A stretch of DNA of 64,000 nt from an uncultured Clostridia bacterium (lineage in GTDB: Bacteria; Bacillota; Clostridia; Christensenellales; Borkfalkiaceae), in the NCBI GenBank assembly GCA_947623655.1, contig CANQHG010000002.1, forward strand, positions 1 through 64,000, written 5' to 3'. Positions 1-9,639 of this stretch are shown in pieces. The translations under genes and the position numbers were made by a program. Position 1 is the stretch's first letter; every line of letters begins with the position of its first letter. A model generated the notes under the pieces. The model saw only the letters and a program-made list of their open reading frames with translations, had not been told where the DNA came from and made no database searches.

Positions 1-67
1 ACAAGGACGGAACAATTCGGATCTCATTAGAGGAAATCGAGCGTTCGGATTTGTTATCAAATGGTGT
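1..67 (+). other. possible 3' end of an upstream plus-strand gene
   Basis: The first bases lie just upstream of a strong terminator hairpin, so they probably hold the end of a plus-strand gene lying outside the window. Frame 1 stops at 28-30 (TAG) after nine codons. Frame 3 has more protein-like codons (DGTIRISLEEIE) but would have to read through the hairpin and on, antisense, into the alcohol dehydrogenase, to a stop near 210. I cannot tell which frame is coding and recognise no family. Confidence 0.25.
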
Positions 68-115
68 ACCAAAAGAGAGACAGGCTTTATGCTTGTCTCT
101 CTTTTGGTTTTCTTG
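68..115. terminator. bidirectional intrinsic terminator
   Basis: An 18-bp stem (68-85 with 91-108, one G-U pair) closes a 5-base loop (TTTAT) and is followed on the plus strand by a T-rich stretch. It lies 44 bases beyond the stop of the minus-strand alcohol dehydrogenase and can serve both that gene and whatever ends at the left edge on the plus strand. Confidence 0.8.
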
Positions 116-151
116 TGTCGCTCGAACCCATCCGTTCGGGCGATACATAAA

Positions 152-1315
152 TCACAAACTTTCCCTTAAAATCTTTACGATCTCATCGCGGGTGAGAACT
201 TTATAACCGCCGTCCATGACGCGCACGGCGTCTGCGATTCCCTCGATCATCCCCTCGTTCGCACCCAGATCGGAGATATTCATTGTAAGTCCGAGTTCAC
301 GCATCCAACTCTCCAGAGCTTCAAGGCCTTTCCGTGCGATCTCCTCGTCGCTCCCGTCTTCTTTAACGCCCCAGACCTCAACGGCGAAGCGTTTGAACTT
401 CTTGACGCCGTAAGGCAAAATATGTCTGTAATAGGGCAAAGAGACGGCTGCCAGGGTCATGCCGTGCGTTGCGTCGGTATACGCCCCGACTGCCTGCCCG
501 AGCATATGCACTTCCCAATCGGTCGTCTTCCCCTTTTTGAGAAGGGTATTGAGCGCCCATGTGGCCGCCCACATGATGTTGGAACGCGCCTCGTAATCTC
601 TCGGGTTTTTCAGCGCCTTGCGGGACGCGGAAACGACGGCTTTCATCAAGCCCTCGGCGAGATAGTCGGTCACATTGTCGTCCTCTCCCGAAAAATATTG
701 TTCGCAGATATGATTAAAGATATCGTAGACGCCCGCAACCATCTGACGGACGGGAAGCGTATAGGTAAATTCGGGATTGAGAATGGAGAACTTCGGCATG
801 ATATCGCTGTCGAACACATGCCCGATCTTGAGTTTTTTTGCAGTATTTGTGATGACGGCTCCCCCGTTCATCTCGCTCCCCGTGCCCGCCATGGTCAAAA
901 CACAACCGACGGGGATCGTTTTGCAGGTCACGTCCTCAAAATCGACATAGTACTTCTGCCAGGGATCGCCGTCACAGTAAGCGGAAACGGAGACGGCCTT
1001 TGCGTAGTCGCACACAGAACCCCCGCCGACGGCAAGAAGAAGATCGACACAGTTCTCCCGGGCAAGTTTCGTGCCCTTGAGAACACGGTCGTAAGTGGGA
1101 TTGGGCATCACCCCGCCATCCTCGATGACGTTCTTCCCGCATGCAAGCAAGATCTCCATGATCTCGTTGTAGATGCCGTTCTCCTTGATGGAGCCGCCGC
1201 CATAGATAAACTGTACGTTTTGGCCGTACTTCAGGAGCTCATCGCCCAAATTTTCGAGGGCGTCTTTGCCGAAATAGAGCTTGGTGGGATTATGATAAGT
1301 AAAATTTCCTAACAT
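152..1315 (-). CDS. iron-dependent alcohol dehydrogenase (butanol dehydrogenase/YqhD type)
   Basis: This is a 387-residue member of the Fe-ADH family, which reduces aldehydes to alcohols (or the reverse) with NAD(P)H in the cytoplasm. The N-terminal Rossmann-like part shows YGGGS at about 38-42, the motif linked in YqhD/BdhA enzymes to NADPH use, and AVGGGS at 95-100. The metal ligands are visible with the family spacing: Asp198, His202, His270 and His284. Length is normal. The start is fixed by an AAGGAG box 5-8 bases upstream. The gene has its own SigA promoter behind the terminator of the subtilase operon, so it is a separate unit. Fermentative redox balancing is likely; the true substrate cannot be told. 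Confidence 0.93.
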   Translation of the reverse strand: MLGNFTYHNPTKLYFGKDALENLGDELLKYGQNVQFIYGGGSIKENGIYNEIMEILLACGKNVIEDGGVMPNPTYDRVLKGTKLARENCVDLLLAVGGGSVCDYAKAVSVSAYCDGDPWQKYYVDFEDVTCKTIPVGCVLTMAGTGSEMNGGAVITNTAKKLKIGHVFDSDIMPKFSILNPEFTYTLPVRQMVAGVYDIFNHICEQYFSGEDDNVTDYLAEGLMKAVVSASRKALKNPRDYEARSNIMWAATWALNTLLKKGKTTDWEVHMLGQAVGAYTDATHGMTLAAVSLPYYRHILPYGVKKFKRFAVEVWGVKEDGSDEEIARKGLEALESWMRELGLTMNISDLGANEGMIEGIADAVRVMDGGYKVLTRDEIVKILRESL

Positions 1316-1335
1316 AAACTTTCTCCTTTCCGAAT

Positions 1336-1364
1336 ATTTTAGACGATTTTTTTGTGAATGTCAA
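1336..1364 (-). promoter_or_regulatory. SigA-type promoter of the alcohol dehydrogenase
   Basis: Minus-strand -35 TTGACA (1359-1364), 17-bp spacer and -10 TAAAAT (1336-1341). The predicted transcript start leaves a leader of only about 14 bases carrying the AAGGAG box. Confidence 0.8.
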
Positions 1365-1392
1365 CAGTCCCGTAAAAAATTGTTTTTTTGCG

Positions 1393-1421
1393 AAAAACAG
1401 ACGCGATATGCGTCTGTTTTT
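1393..1421 (-). terminator. terminator of the subtilase/Opp operon
   Basis: Perfect 12-bp stem (1393-1404 with 1410-1421) and 5-base loop, ending in a T run on the minus strand. It lies 5 bases after the stop codon of the giant subtilase and separates the operon from the alcohol dehydrogenase promoter. Confidence 0.88.
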
Positions 1422-1426
1422 CAAGT

Positions 1427-4400
1427 TCAGTTTTGATCTTCGTCGCCGTCTTGCGTATCGTCAGCCTGCTCGGTCGATTCATCCTGCGCTTGCGGCTCTT
1501 CGGTCTCCGAAGTCTCGGGCGCATTTTCTGCAATTTCGGCGCTATGCGACTTCTTCTTTTTGAGGATCACGACGACGGTAACAACGGCCGCCGCGACGAC
1601 GATAGCAATGCCGACGCCGACGATGGCCCAGATCCAACCGTTTCCATCCTCTTCCCTGTCTCCCGGCTGTTCGCCGTTGTTGTCTCCGCTTTCGGGAGGC
1701 GTTTCGGGGTGCGCCGCTTCGTATGCGGCAAGGAGCGCCGTGTACTTATCCTGAATGAGAAGATTTCTGTCGTCCATTTCGAGGTTGGCGATGTCATCGC
1801 GAAGCGCAAGAATGAGCGCGTTCATATCCTCGGTGTCGCTGTAGGTATCGGGCAAGGCGTCGATACGGGCCTGAATGTCGCGTATCGTCTTGCTCGCATA
1901 CTCGACCTTGAGGCGGACGATGCGCTCTCTTGCCGCGGTGACGGCGGAAGCGAGCTTTGTCCATTCCTCGTTCGAAATGTTGTAGTTCTGAGGATTTTGT
2001 TTTACGCCGTTGAGCGCCACGACGGCCTTGGAAACAAGCGCCTCGTCGTTGAGCGTGACAGTTTCAAGCGCTTCCACGAGCCTTCCGTACCACAGGAAGT
2101 CTTTCATCGATTGTTCCATCGCGACGTAATCGCTGCGGGTTGCGTCTTCGACAGCACCGAAATAGACGTAATAAATCACACTGTCGTAGCCCGAAATGTC
2201 GCTGTTTTTGGGAAGAACCATGGAAATGGGTTCCCTCTTGCCGACAAGGGCGATAAAGTTGAAGTAGTGCATCTCCTCGTTATACATACCGTATTGGTTG
2301 TGGAGAATGTCGTACCCGGGGTCGGTCTCCTGCAGGGATACGGAGGAGGAATAGCTGCACTCGAGCTTAGGCGCTGTAACAGAGCGGAATTCTACGCTTC
2401 TGAGCGCGTTGTACCCATAGAACGCATACTCTCCGATGGTCTCGAGAGAATCGGGCAAAATCAGCGAAGAGATCCGCGTGTTCGCATTTCCCGCATAGCT
2501 GTCGATCCGCGTCGTACCCTCATCGACGGTCAACGACTGGATAACATACCCTGCGGGGACGGAAGTAAGTTGCTGTTTGCCATTGGGAAGAGCCGTATAG
2601 AGGATACCCTCCTCAAGTTTTGCATAATCGTTGATCGCGCCGTCTGTCTTCTTTTCACTGCCGAAAGTGAACGTCGCGACGGACGTGCAACCGTAGAACG
2701 CGCGCTCTCCGATCCATGTAAGAGACTCGGAGAAGTTAAATCCGCTGAGCGCCCTGTTGCCCTGGAAAGCTCCCTCGCCGATCGTTGCAAGCTTGGGCGC
2801 GTCGATAGACGTAAAGCCCGCGTTTTGGAACGCATAGTCGCCGAGCGTTTCGAGGACAGGCGCGGAGATCTCCCCGCTCAGAGACGAATCTGCAAATGCG
2901 CCCTCGCCCATCGTCTTGACTGCCGCAAAGGAGTTTTCGGTGATGAAAGGCGTTTGGGCATTGCCCGCCGTGCTGAATGCTCCCTCGCCGATCGTCTCCA
3001 CTTTGCTCAGATCGATCGAAGCGAGCGCGGTGCAACCCGCGAAAGCGTAGTCACCAACTTTCGTGCAACCTTGAGGAAGGGTCACGGTCGTAAGCGCGTT
3101 GCAGTATGCAAAGGCGTTTGCGGGAACTTCGGTAAAGGTCGAAGGAATGGCAACAGACGTCAGGTTTCTGCAACCGTAGAAAGCCGCCGCTCCCATCGTT
3201 TTGAGTGTGTCGGGGATTTCGATCTGCGTAAATACAGGGCTGTATCTGGCCGAACTGCCGCTCATCAAATAGGTGTAATCCATGAACGCGCCGTATCCGA
3301 TCGAAGTGAGCGAGGCGCCCAATGTCACCGTTGCGAGTTTGGCGCAGTTGGCGAAAGCCAAAGTGCCGATCGCGGTAATGTTACTGAGGTCTGCGACCGT
3401 AATGGAACGGCAACCGAAGAATGCTCTTTCTCCGATCTCGCCTGACGCCTTGCCGAGGTCGATCGTGGAAAGTTTGGTATCCTGCGAGAAAGCATATCTT
3501 CCAAGCTTCACGCCGCCCTCTGCGGGCATTGTTACGGTGAGAAGTTCTGCGCAATTAGCAAATGCCTCCGCGCCGATCGCGGCGTCCTTGCCAAGCGTGA
3601 CCTGTCTCAGGCCGCTACCCGTGAATGCGCCCGTCCCGACCGTGGTTCCGTCGCCGAGCACAACACTCTGGAGAGCCGTTATATTCGCAAAGGCGCGGTC
3701 GCCGATCTTCGAGGCCGTATTGAGGTTTTCTACAGTGTTCAGAGCTGTGCAGTTTGCGAAAGCGTTGTTCCCGATCTCGCTCACCGCATCCGCGGCAAAC
3801 GTGACCTTGGCAAGCGACGCGCACCCTTCAAACGCACTTTCTCCGAGCGCTATCGCTCCCTTGAACGTAAGTTCCGTGATCTTCGCCCCTGCAAAGGCGC
3901 CGCTACGGATGGCCGTGACCGTTTCGGGGATCTCCAGAGCGCCCTCGTAAGCGCCGATCGCCGCAAGGACAATCTCGTTGCCCGAGAGAAGCTGATGGCC
4001 GTCTCCGCTCACGGTGTAATTGGCGTTATTGCCCACGATCTCGAACGTCGTGACGCCGCTGCCCGCAAAGAGCGTTCCTTGCGCGACTGTGATACGGGTG
4101 TTTGCCTGCAACCTCACTCTTGTAAGCTGCGTGCAACCCGCAAACACGCTGTCGCCGAGCGTAAATGCGCTGTTGGGAAGAGTGACCGCCGTGAGACCGA
4201 CGTCTCCCGCAAAGGCGTTGGCATCGATGAGTTCGAGCCCCGTTTCGCTCGAGAACGTCACAGACGCGAGCGAACGGTTATTCGCGAACGCATAGGCGGG
4301 AATGATGTTGGATTCCTTGATATCGACCTCTGTCAATCCGCAACCGTCGAAGATGTGCTCGGAGAGCTTGGTGAGCGGGCCGAGAACGACCGACGAAAGA

Positions 4401-7400
4401 TCTGTGCAACCCATGAACGCTTGCGCGCCCGTGTTACGAAGATGCGTGAGGTCAACACTCGCAAGAGCGGTGCAGTTTTTAAATCCCGCGGTGCCGATCG
4501 AGTAGCACTTGGGCATATCGACATGCTCAAGCGCGGAGCACCCCGCGAAAGCGTTTGCGCCGACGACTTCGACGTTATCGAGGTTGATATCCGTCAATGC
4601 GACGTCGCCCGTGAAGGTATTCTGGCGCAAGATCTTCACGCTGTCGGGAAGCTGTACCGTTTTCAGCTTTAAGCAGTTGTAGAAAGCGTTCTGTTGGATC
4701 TCCATAACGCCCTTGGGCACCACGACGGAAGTAACGTTTTCGTTCTTCTGCGGAATGCGGTTGGCGTAGATGTCGTTTTCGGGCAATTCCTGCTCATAGC
4801 GGGTGTTCGTCTCGTAAAGGCTGAAACTGAAAGGCCCGATGTAGAGAATCCCCTCGTCGTCGGGAATAACGACGTCGCCGCCCATACCCTTATACGCGAC
4901 GAGCGTACGCGCGTCGTCGATGACGAACTCGCTGTTTACGGTGATGCTGAGGGTCGCCATAAGGTTGGAAGCGATGTTCCCCTCGTCGTCGTAGACGCGG
5001 AGCGAAATCGTTGCGGGACCCTTCTTGAGCGCCTGCACCGTGCCGTCGGGCTGTACGGATACAAGGTCGGGACGGTCGCTCTCAAACACATAATGGTACT
5101 TGTCTCTCACATACCACGGGGAGACGTCCGCCGTGAGCGAAATCGTTTCGCCGGGATACATCGAGATGCCGCCGCGGTGCGCCGTCAAAAATATCCTGTC
5201 CCCCGTGGAACCGATATCGCTCGTCTGGCCTGCGCGGGCATGCGCAAACAGCGTGTCGAAATAGGCGAAACGGAGCTCCTTGATGCTCTCTCGGCTCGCG
5301 TCTTCCACATCGTCGAAAGAGAGCGGCGTTGCAACCGGATCGGCAAAGGAGATGTTCGCTGCCGTCGCCGCACCCTTTCCGAGAACGTTGACGGAGATCG
5401 TCGCCTGTATGCCGAGCATGCGTTCGACAACGGTAATGGTCGTTCTGCCTGCGGCGAGACCGCGCACTTGTCCGTTCTCAACGGCCGCAACATTGGGATT
5501 GCTCGAGGTCCATGTGAGGTACTTGAGATAATCTTTGTTTTCGTCGACGGTGCCGTCGGTTGTGGCAAGGTATTGCGTGAGGTCGCGCACTTCGTCGACA
5601 TTGATCGTCAACTGTCTGAGCGCTTTGCCGTCCGTTTCTCCGTCCTCGGTGAACGAGAACGCGCCGCGGGTGCCGGGAAGCTGGCAAACGAACAGATTTT
5701 GGTTGAGCGCATAGTCTTCAACGGAGAAGACGAGCGCATTCGGGATCGCTTCGTCGTACTTGACGTTGGGAAGCAGATCGGTGATCTCGTAGCGGACCGT
5801 CGTCTCCTCTCCCTTGCCGCCGTAGAGCGGAATGGAAGACGCCGTTACAGACGTGAATTGAATCTGGGGAACGCCCTGCACCGTGCCGTATTCGGGATTG
5901 GGTGTGAAAATTCCCGGCGTGAGCGCCATTGCATAGTTGTTGTCGTAAACCGTGAGATTGATGTAGTAACGGTCCTTTTTCCGCGTTCTGTCGTATACCT
6001 TTTCATACGTCGCGCTCTTGATGATGGGCGCCTCGGTATCGAACATGAAGTCGAAAGAGAACGAGTTGCGGGCGTTTGTCGCGGCGCTGTCACGCGCGTA
6101 GTCGAGCGTACCGACCATCTTGAATTCATACTGGCGGTTGTTGACAAGCCCGTAGTCGGCAGACCTGAATTTAAAGTCTTCGTCGTAGCCGGGGATGGGC
6201 GAGCCGCCCTGCGAGAACGCTTTGCGGGCGTTGGTATTCACATAATTGAAGATCACTTCACCCGTCGCCTTGTCGGTGATGGTGTATTCCATGGTCTTGC
6301 AGTTGCGGAGAAGTCCTGCATAGATGGTGCCGATCCCATCGATCGAGCCGAGCGAATCGGAGATCGCGATGCGGTCTTCGGTCGCGGGGATGGGGTCGTA
6401 ACTGCTCGTGTCGATGTTGTAAAGGAATGTCCCGAGCGGAATGATATAGTTGTACCAATAGGAGCCGTAGGGCGTGGTCGCATAGTAATCGGCCTTGAGT
6501 TTATCCTCTTCGTCGATGCCCGCGTTGTGCGCTTCGGTCTCCACTTCGTAGTACGTTTTATCGAAGATGGGCGCCTGCGTCCAGTCGCCGAAGAAAGCGA
6601 GGAACGGGACATTGAGGTCGATCCCATTCTCCTCGTCGGAAGCGAGCGTCACAAAGCCCTCGACATACATGCCATAAGGGAAGAGCTCGTCGATGAGTTC
6701 TTTATCCTCTTCGGAAAGGGTATAGGTGAGTTCGACCTTGAGCGTGGAATTGGCGTTCACTGTGGCCTTCGTGCCGCTTACGGTTCCCCCATCGTTCGTA
6801 GCTTTCGCCGTGAAGTTGTTTGAGAGAAGCTGGTCGCGTTCGGCGACGTGGTCGCTGTCGGCCGTGGAAACGCTCTCCGTCATGCCGATGAGCCCGAGTT
6901 CATAGCCGACTGCCTGCGACGAGGTATTGACGATGTTGAAATACATCGTAAATACGCCCGTTCTCTGCGGATCGTCGCCGAGCTCGATCTTGCTCCTGTC
7001 TTTGACGTTGCCGTTTTTATCCTGTACCTCGATATAGGCCTTGGTGTTGACGACGTTATAGAGGCTTGCGAGGCCCGCGCCCTGCTTTCTCGGGGAATAG
7101 GGATTGCCCTGTTCGTTGTAGATGATCGTCGCCGTGGACATGAGCATCTGGTTGGTGAGCACGGAGATCTCCTTCCACGACATCTCCTCGTAACGGGGCT
7201 GGTCCTTGATAAACTGACGGATGAGCACGACGAGCCCGCAGAGGTTGGGACATGCCATGGAAGTGCCGCTGATCGTACCGTAGCCGCCGCCCGGGAAAGA
7301 AGAAGTGATGTTTCCGCCGTGCGCCGTGATCTCAGGCTTTAAAGTGAGATCTGCCAAAGGTCCCCAGCAAGAGAAGTCGGACATGAAAGGACCCGCCTGC

Positions 7401-9274
7401 TGGTCGTAATTCAAGGTGAGCGTACCCGTGCGGTGCTCGGCAAGTTTTACGCCGTCTTCTTTGGAAATGGAGATCGTGGGAATGTGGTCGGTCTTGCCCA
7501 TCGACATGCGGATATCGCCGTCGATGTTATTATAGATGATACAGCCGATCGCGCCCGCGTTTTTGGCCTGCAAAGCCTTGTCTTCGAAAGTATTGTCGCC
7601 GCGGGAGACGAGCGCGATCTTCCCTTTGACGTTGACGGCCGTGTAGTTTGCGCGGTAGCCGTAGCCGGGAATTGTGACATAGTCGAGCACGAGCGTACCG
7701 TCGCTGCCGACCTGAAGTTTGTCGTAGCGGTCGGCATATTCGCCGTCGCCGAAGTTGTATTTTTCGCCCTTGTTTTCTACGTCGGCAAAGAGTTCGGCAA
7801 AGAAGTCGTTCTCATCGCCCGAAATGCTGCTGGACTCGTTGAAGAACAGGACCTGTTCGTCGTTCCCGACGAGATATTTGCTCTTGACGCCGCTGATGGA
7901 CGCGACGGAAAGAGAAGGCGCATAGGAAGCGGGCGAGCCGATGGTGCCCGAATCGGGATTGGTGACGAAGTTGGTATTGCCCTGTGCGCCGCCGTAGCCC
8001 GAGCTGTATTCGTTACCGGCCGCAGTGATGAGGCTGACGCCGCTTTCGTTGATCTTGTCGTATACGGTATTTACGATGTCGCCGTCCTCTTCGCGCGCAA
8101 AACCGCACGCCGCGCCGAGGGACATATTGATGGCGTCGACCCCGAGAAGCACGGAGTCTTCGAGTGCGGCGAGAATATCGGGAGTCTGTGCGCCCGTCGT
8201 GAGATCGGGGAAGACTTTCATTAAAACGAGCTGCGTATCGATCGCGATCCCTCTGAACTTGAGAGGAGTGCCGTTCTCGTCCGTGGGCGTGTTTTTATCT
8301 TTGTCCTGATAAGATTCCGCATAGCCGCCGATGATACCCGCAACGTGAGTGCCGTGCTCGGAATCGTAGGGGAAGACGTCGGGATCTTTATCCGCATAGT
8401 CGAATTTATAAGGGATCTTATTGCTGTAGAACACGTCGGAGACGACGAGGCCTTCGCTCAGGCTCTCGGAACGCATCTCATTGGTTGCGAGGACGTCGCG
8501 GATATCGTTCCTCGTGAACATCAGCTCGCTCTCATCCGTGAGAAGGTGCGTGTTGAACGCCGGATGACCGAGGTCAAACCCCGAGTCGAGCACGGCGACG
8601 GAAGTCCCCTTGCCTGTGTAGGGATTGCCCTGCGGATCTTGCGCGCTGCTCGAATTGAAAATACCCGTCTCGTATACGTCGACGATGTTTTCGATCGCGG
8701 AAGCGTCGGTACCCTCCGCTTCCAAGGGGCGGGAATACGTCTCCGAGAGCGCGGCGCTCTTCACATAGCCCTCCTGTTCGAGGGTGCAGAAGTCGCTGTA
8801 CGTCGTCTTGACGGCGATCGCGTTCGCAATCGTGCTGTAACGGTATTCGACTTCCCCGATCAGCCCCTCCGACTGCAATCTGCGGATAAGGTCGGTCTGC
8901 ATAAAGTCGATCCCCGTCTTCTTCTGGCGTCCGGCGGGGCTTGCGGCATACTCCGCAAGGGAGATCTTTTCGGAAAGCTCCGCGTCGCCGAGATAGCTGT
9001 CGATGAGGGCGTCCCCGTCGAGGGAGAGGATGGCAACAACTTCGTCGTCCTCCCTGTATCCCTTGTTTTCGATGAGGTATTCCGCTTTGATGCGGGAAAG
9101 CCTATCCTCGGCGGGAATGGTGTAATCGCTCTTGAAGATCGCGAGTTCCCCACTCTCGGACGCGTGCCCGCCGTCTTGCTGCGCACTGTCCGCATCGGGT
9201 GCGCAGGCGCAGAGAGCTCCCGCGCCCATTACGCATACCATGAGAATGGATAGAATTTTTTTGAGTTTAGCCAT
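1427..9274 (-). CDS. giant cell-surface subtilisin-like protease with PA, Ig-like and LRR (BspA) domains
   Basis: A 2615-residue exported S8-family serine protease. The start at 9274 is chosen for its GAGGA box; an in-frame extension to 9412 has no such site and overlaps the preceding gene. The N-terminus is a hydrophobic signal with a Cys cluster (ALCAC near residue 23) that may be a lipobox. The catalytic triad is visible: Asp230 (AVLDSG), His307 (HGTHVAG) and Ser672 (SGTSMACP). A PA domain lies between His and Ser at about 530-620, as in C5a-peptidase/lactocepin proteases. Two Big_2-like Ig domains follow (about 1225-1300 and 1362-1450), then some 840 residues of LRR_5/BspA repeats (about 1458-2300), a helical segment, a Pro/Glu-rich linker, one transmembrane helix (about 2545-2570) with KKKK stop-transfer, and an acidic cytosolic tail. 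It is the last gene of the Opp operon, so it probably degrades proteins at the surface to feed the oligopeptide transporter. The specific substrate is unknown. Confidence 0.9.
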   Translation of the reverse strand: MAKLKKILSILMVCVMGAGALCACAPDADSAQQDGGHASESGELAIFKSDYTIPAEDRLSRIKAEYLIENKGYREDDEVVAILSLDGDALIDSYLGDAELSEKISLAEYAASPAGRQKKTGIDFMQTDLIRRLQSEGLIGEVEYRYSTIANAIAVKTTYSDFCTLEQEGYVKSAALSETYSRPLEAEGTDASAIENIVDVYETGIFNSSSAQDPQGNPYTGKGTSVAVLDSGFDLGHPAFNTHLLTDESELMFTRNDIRDVLATNEMRSESLSEGLVVSDVFYSNKIPYKFDYADKDPDVFPYDSEHGTHVAGIIGGYAESYQDKDKNTPTDENGTPLKFRGIAIDTQLVLMKVFPDLTTGAQTPDILAALEDSVLLGVDAINMSLGAACGFAREEDGDIVNTVYDKINESGVSLITAAGNEYSSGYGGAQGNTNFVTNPDSGTIGSPASYAPSLSVASISGVKSKYLVGNDEQVLFFNESSSISGDENDFFAELFADVENKGEKYNFGDGEYADRYDKLQVGSDGTLVLDYVTIPGYGYRANYTAVNVKGKIALVSRGDNTFEDKALQAKNAGAIGCIIYNNIDGDIRMSMGKTDHIPTISISKEDGVKLAEHRTGTLTLNYDQQAGPFMSDFSCWGPLADLTLKPEITAHGGNITSSFPGGGYGTISGTSMACPNLCGLVVLIRQFIKDQPRYEEMSWKEISVLTNQMLMSTATIIYNEQGNPYSPRKQGAGLASLYNVVNTKAYIEVQDKNGNVKDRSKIELGDDPQRTGVFTMYFNIVNTSSQAVGYELGLIGMTESVSTADSDHVAERDQLLSNNFTAKATNDGGTVSGTKATVNANSTLKVELTYTLSEEDKELIDELFPYGMYVEGFVTLASDEENGIDLNVPFLAFFGDWTQAPIFDKTYYEVETEAHNAGIDEEDKLKADYYATTPYGSYWYNYIIPLGTFLYNIDTSSYDPIPATEDRIAISDSLGSIDGIGTIYAGLLRNCKTMEYTITDKATGEVIFNYVNTNARKAFSQGGSPIPGYDEDFKFRSADYGLVNNRQYEFKMVGTLDYARDSAATNARNSFSFDFMFDTEAPIIKSATYEKVYDRTRKKDRYYINLTVYDNNYAMALTPGIFTPNPEYGTVQGVPQIQFTSVTASSIPLYGGKGEETTVRYEITDLLPNVKYDEAIPNALVFSVEDYALNQNLFVCQLPGTRGAFSFTEDGETDGKALRQLTINVDEVRDLTQYLATTDGTVDENKDYLKYLTWTSSNPNVAAVENGQVRGLAAGRTTITVVERMLGIQATISVNVLGKGAATAANISFADPVATPLSFDDVEDASRESIKELRFAYFDTLFAHARAGQTSDIGSTGDRIFLTAHRGGISMYPGETISLTADVSPWYVRDKYHYVFESDRPDLVSVQPDGTVQALKKGPATISLRVYDDEGNIASNLMATLSITVNSEFVIDDARTLVAYKGMGGDVVIPDDEGILYIGPFSFSLYETNTRYEQELPENDIYANRIPQKNENVTSVVVPKGVMEIQQNAFYNCLKLKTVQLPDSVKILRQNTFTGDVALTDINLDNVEVVGANAFAGCSALEHVDMPKCYSIGTAGFKNCTALASVDLTHLRNTGAQAFMGCTDLSSVVLGPLTKLSEHIFDGCGLTEVDIKESNIIPAYAFANNRSLASVTFSSETGLELIDANAFAGDVGLTAVTLPNSAFTLGDSVFAGCTQLTRVRLQANTRITVAQGTLFAGSGVTTFEIVGNNANYTVSGDGHQLLSGNEIVLAAIGAYEGALEIPETVTAIRSGAFAGAKITELTFKGAIALGESAFEGCASLAKVTFAADAVSEIGNNAFANCTALNTVENLNTASKIGDRAFANITALQSVVLGDGTTVGTGAFTGSGLRQVTLGKDAAIGAEAFANCAELLTVTMPAEGGVKLGRYAFSQDTKLSTIDLGKASGEIGERAFFGCRSITVADLSNITAIGTLAFANCAKLATVTLGASLTSIGYGAFMDYTYLMSGSSARYSPVFTQIEIPDTLKTMGAAAFYGCRNLTSVAIPSTFTEVPANAFAYCNALTTVTLPQGCTKVGDYAFAGCTALASIDLSKVETIGEGAFSTAGNAQTPFITENSFAAVKTMGEGAFADSSLSGEISAPVLETLGDYAFQNAGFTSIDAPKLATIGEGAFQGNRALSGFNFSESLTWIGERAFYGCTSVATFTFGSEKKTDGAINDYAKLEEGILYTALPNGKQQLTSVPAGYVIQSLTVDEGTTRIDSYAGNANTRISSLILPDSLETIGEYAFYGYNALRSVEFRSVTAPKLECSYSSSVSLQETDPGYDILHNQYGMYNEEMHYFNFIALVGKREPISMVLPKNSDISGYDSVIYYVYFGAVEDATRSDYVAMEQSMKDFLWYGRLVEALETVTLNDEALVSKAVVALNGVKQNPQNYNISNEEWTKLASAVTAARERIVRLKVEYASKTIRDIQARIDALPDTYSDTEDMNALILALRDDIANLEMDDRNLLIQDKYTALLAAYEAAHPETPPESGDNNGEQPGDREEDGNGWIWAIVGVGIAIVVAAAVVTVVVILKKKKSHSAEIAENAPETSETEEPQAQDESTEQADDTQDGDEDQN

Positions 9275-9303
9275 ATTGTCCTCTTTTTGTTCCGTTTTTT
9301 TAT

Positions 9304-9639
9304 TCAGTATTTTAACCACAGATAGATGAGCACGGCAACGACGATAAAACTTCCGAGCACGATGAGAAAGGATGGCAGATAATGGGAAAAGGCCGCGCGG
9401 ATCAGCGCCCAACGTTCCTTTCCCGTCATCTGCGGACGGTCTTGAGGGTCGGGCTGTTTGCCCGTGAGCCCCTCCATGCTATAGACCGTGTGCCCGTCGT
9501 CGACATATTTAGCCTTCTTCTTCTTTTTCTTCCGATCCGTCTTGGACGTCGTTTGTTCCATCTTGGGGGGGGCCGCTTTGGGGAAGTCCGCTTGCGGCTC
9601 CGTCTTGTTGTTTTCCCCCTTTTCTGTGCTTTCTTGCAT
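9304..9639 (-). CDS. small single-pass membrane protein overlapping oppF
   Basis: A 111-residue protein of unknown family. A very basic stretch (KKKKKK near residue 40) is followed by a C-terminal transmembrane helix (about residues 88-108) ending in WLKY, so most of it should be cytoplasmic. The start at 9639 has a strong GGAGG box 4 bases upstream; a later ATG at 9561 has none. The first 131 bases overlap the 3' end of oppF in another frame, and the overlap contains a run of eight C (coding strand, 9565-9572). It ends 29 bases before the subtilase start and is surely co-transcribed. It could be an accessory of the transporter or protease, or the detached C-terminus of OppF if the C run hides a frameshift. 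Confidence 0.65.
   Translation of the reverse strand: MQESTEKGENNKTEPQADFPKAAPPKMEQTTSKTDRKKKKKKAKYVDDGHTVYSMEGLTGKQPDPQDRPQMTGKERWALIRAAFSHYLPSFLIVLGSFIVVAVLIYLWLKY

Noticed and set aside
9275..9412. Upstream extension of the subtilase to a start at 9412
   Set aside because: No ribosome binding site; it covers the 3' part of the small membrane gene, and the signal peptide begins only at 9274.
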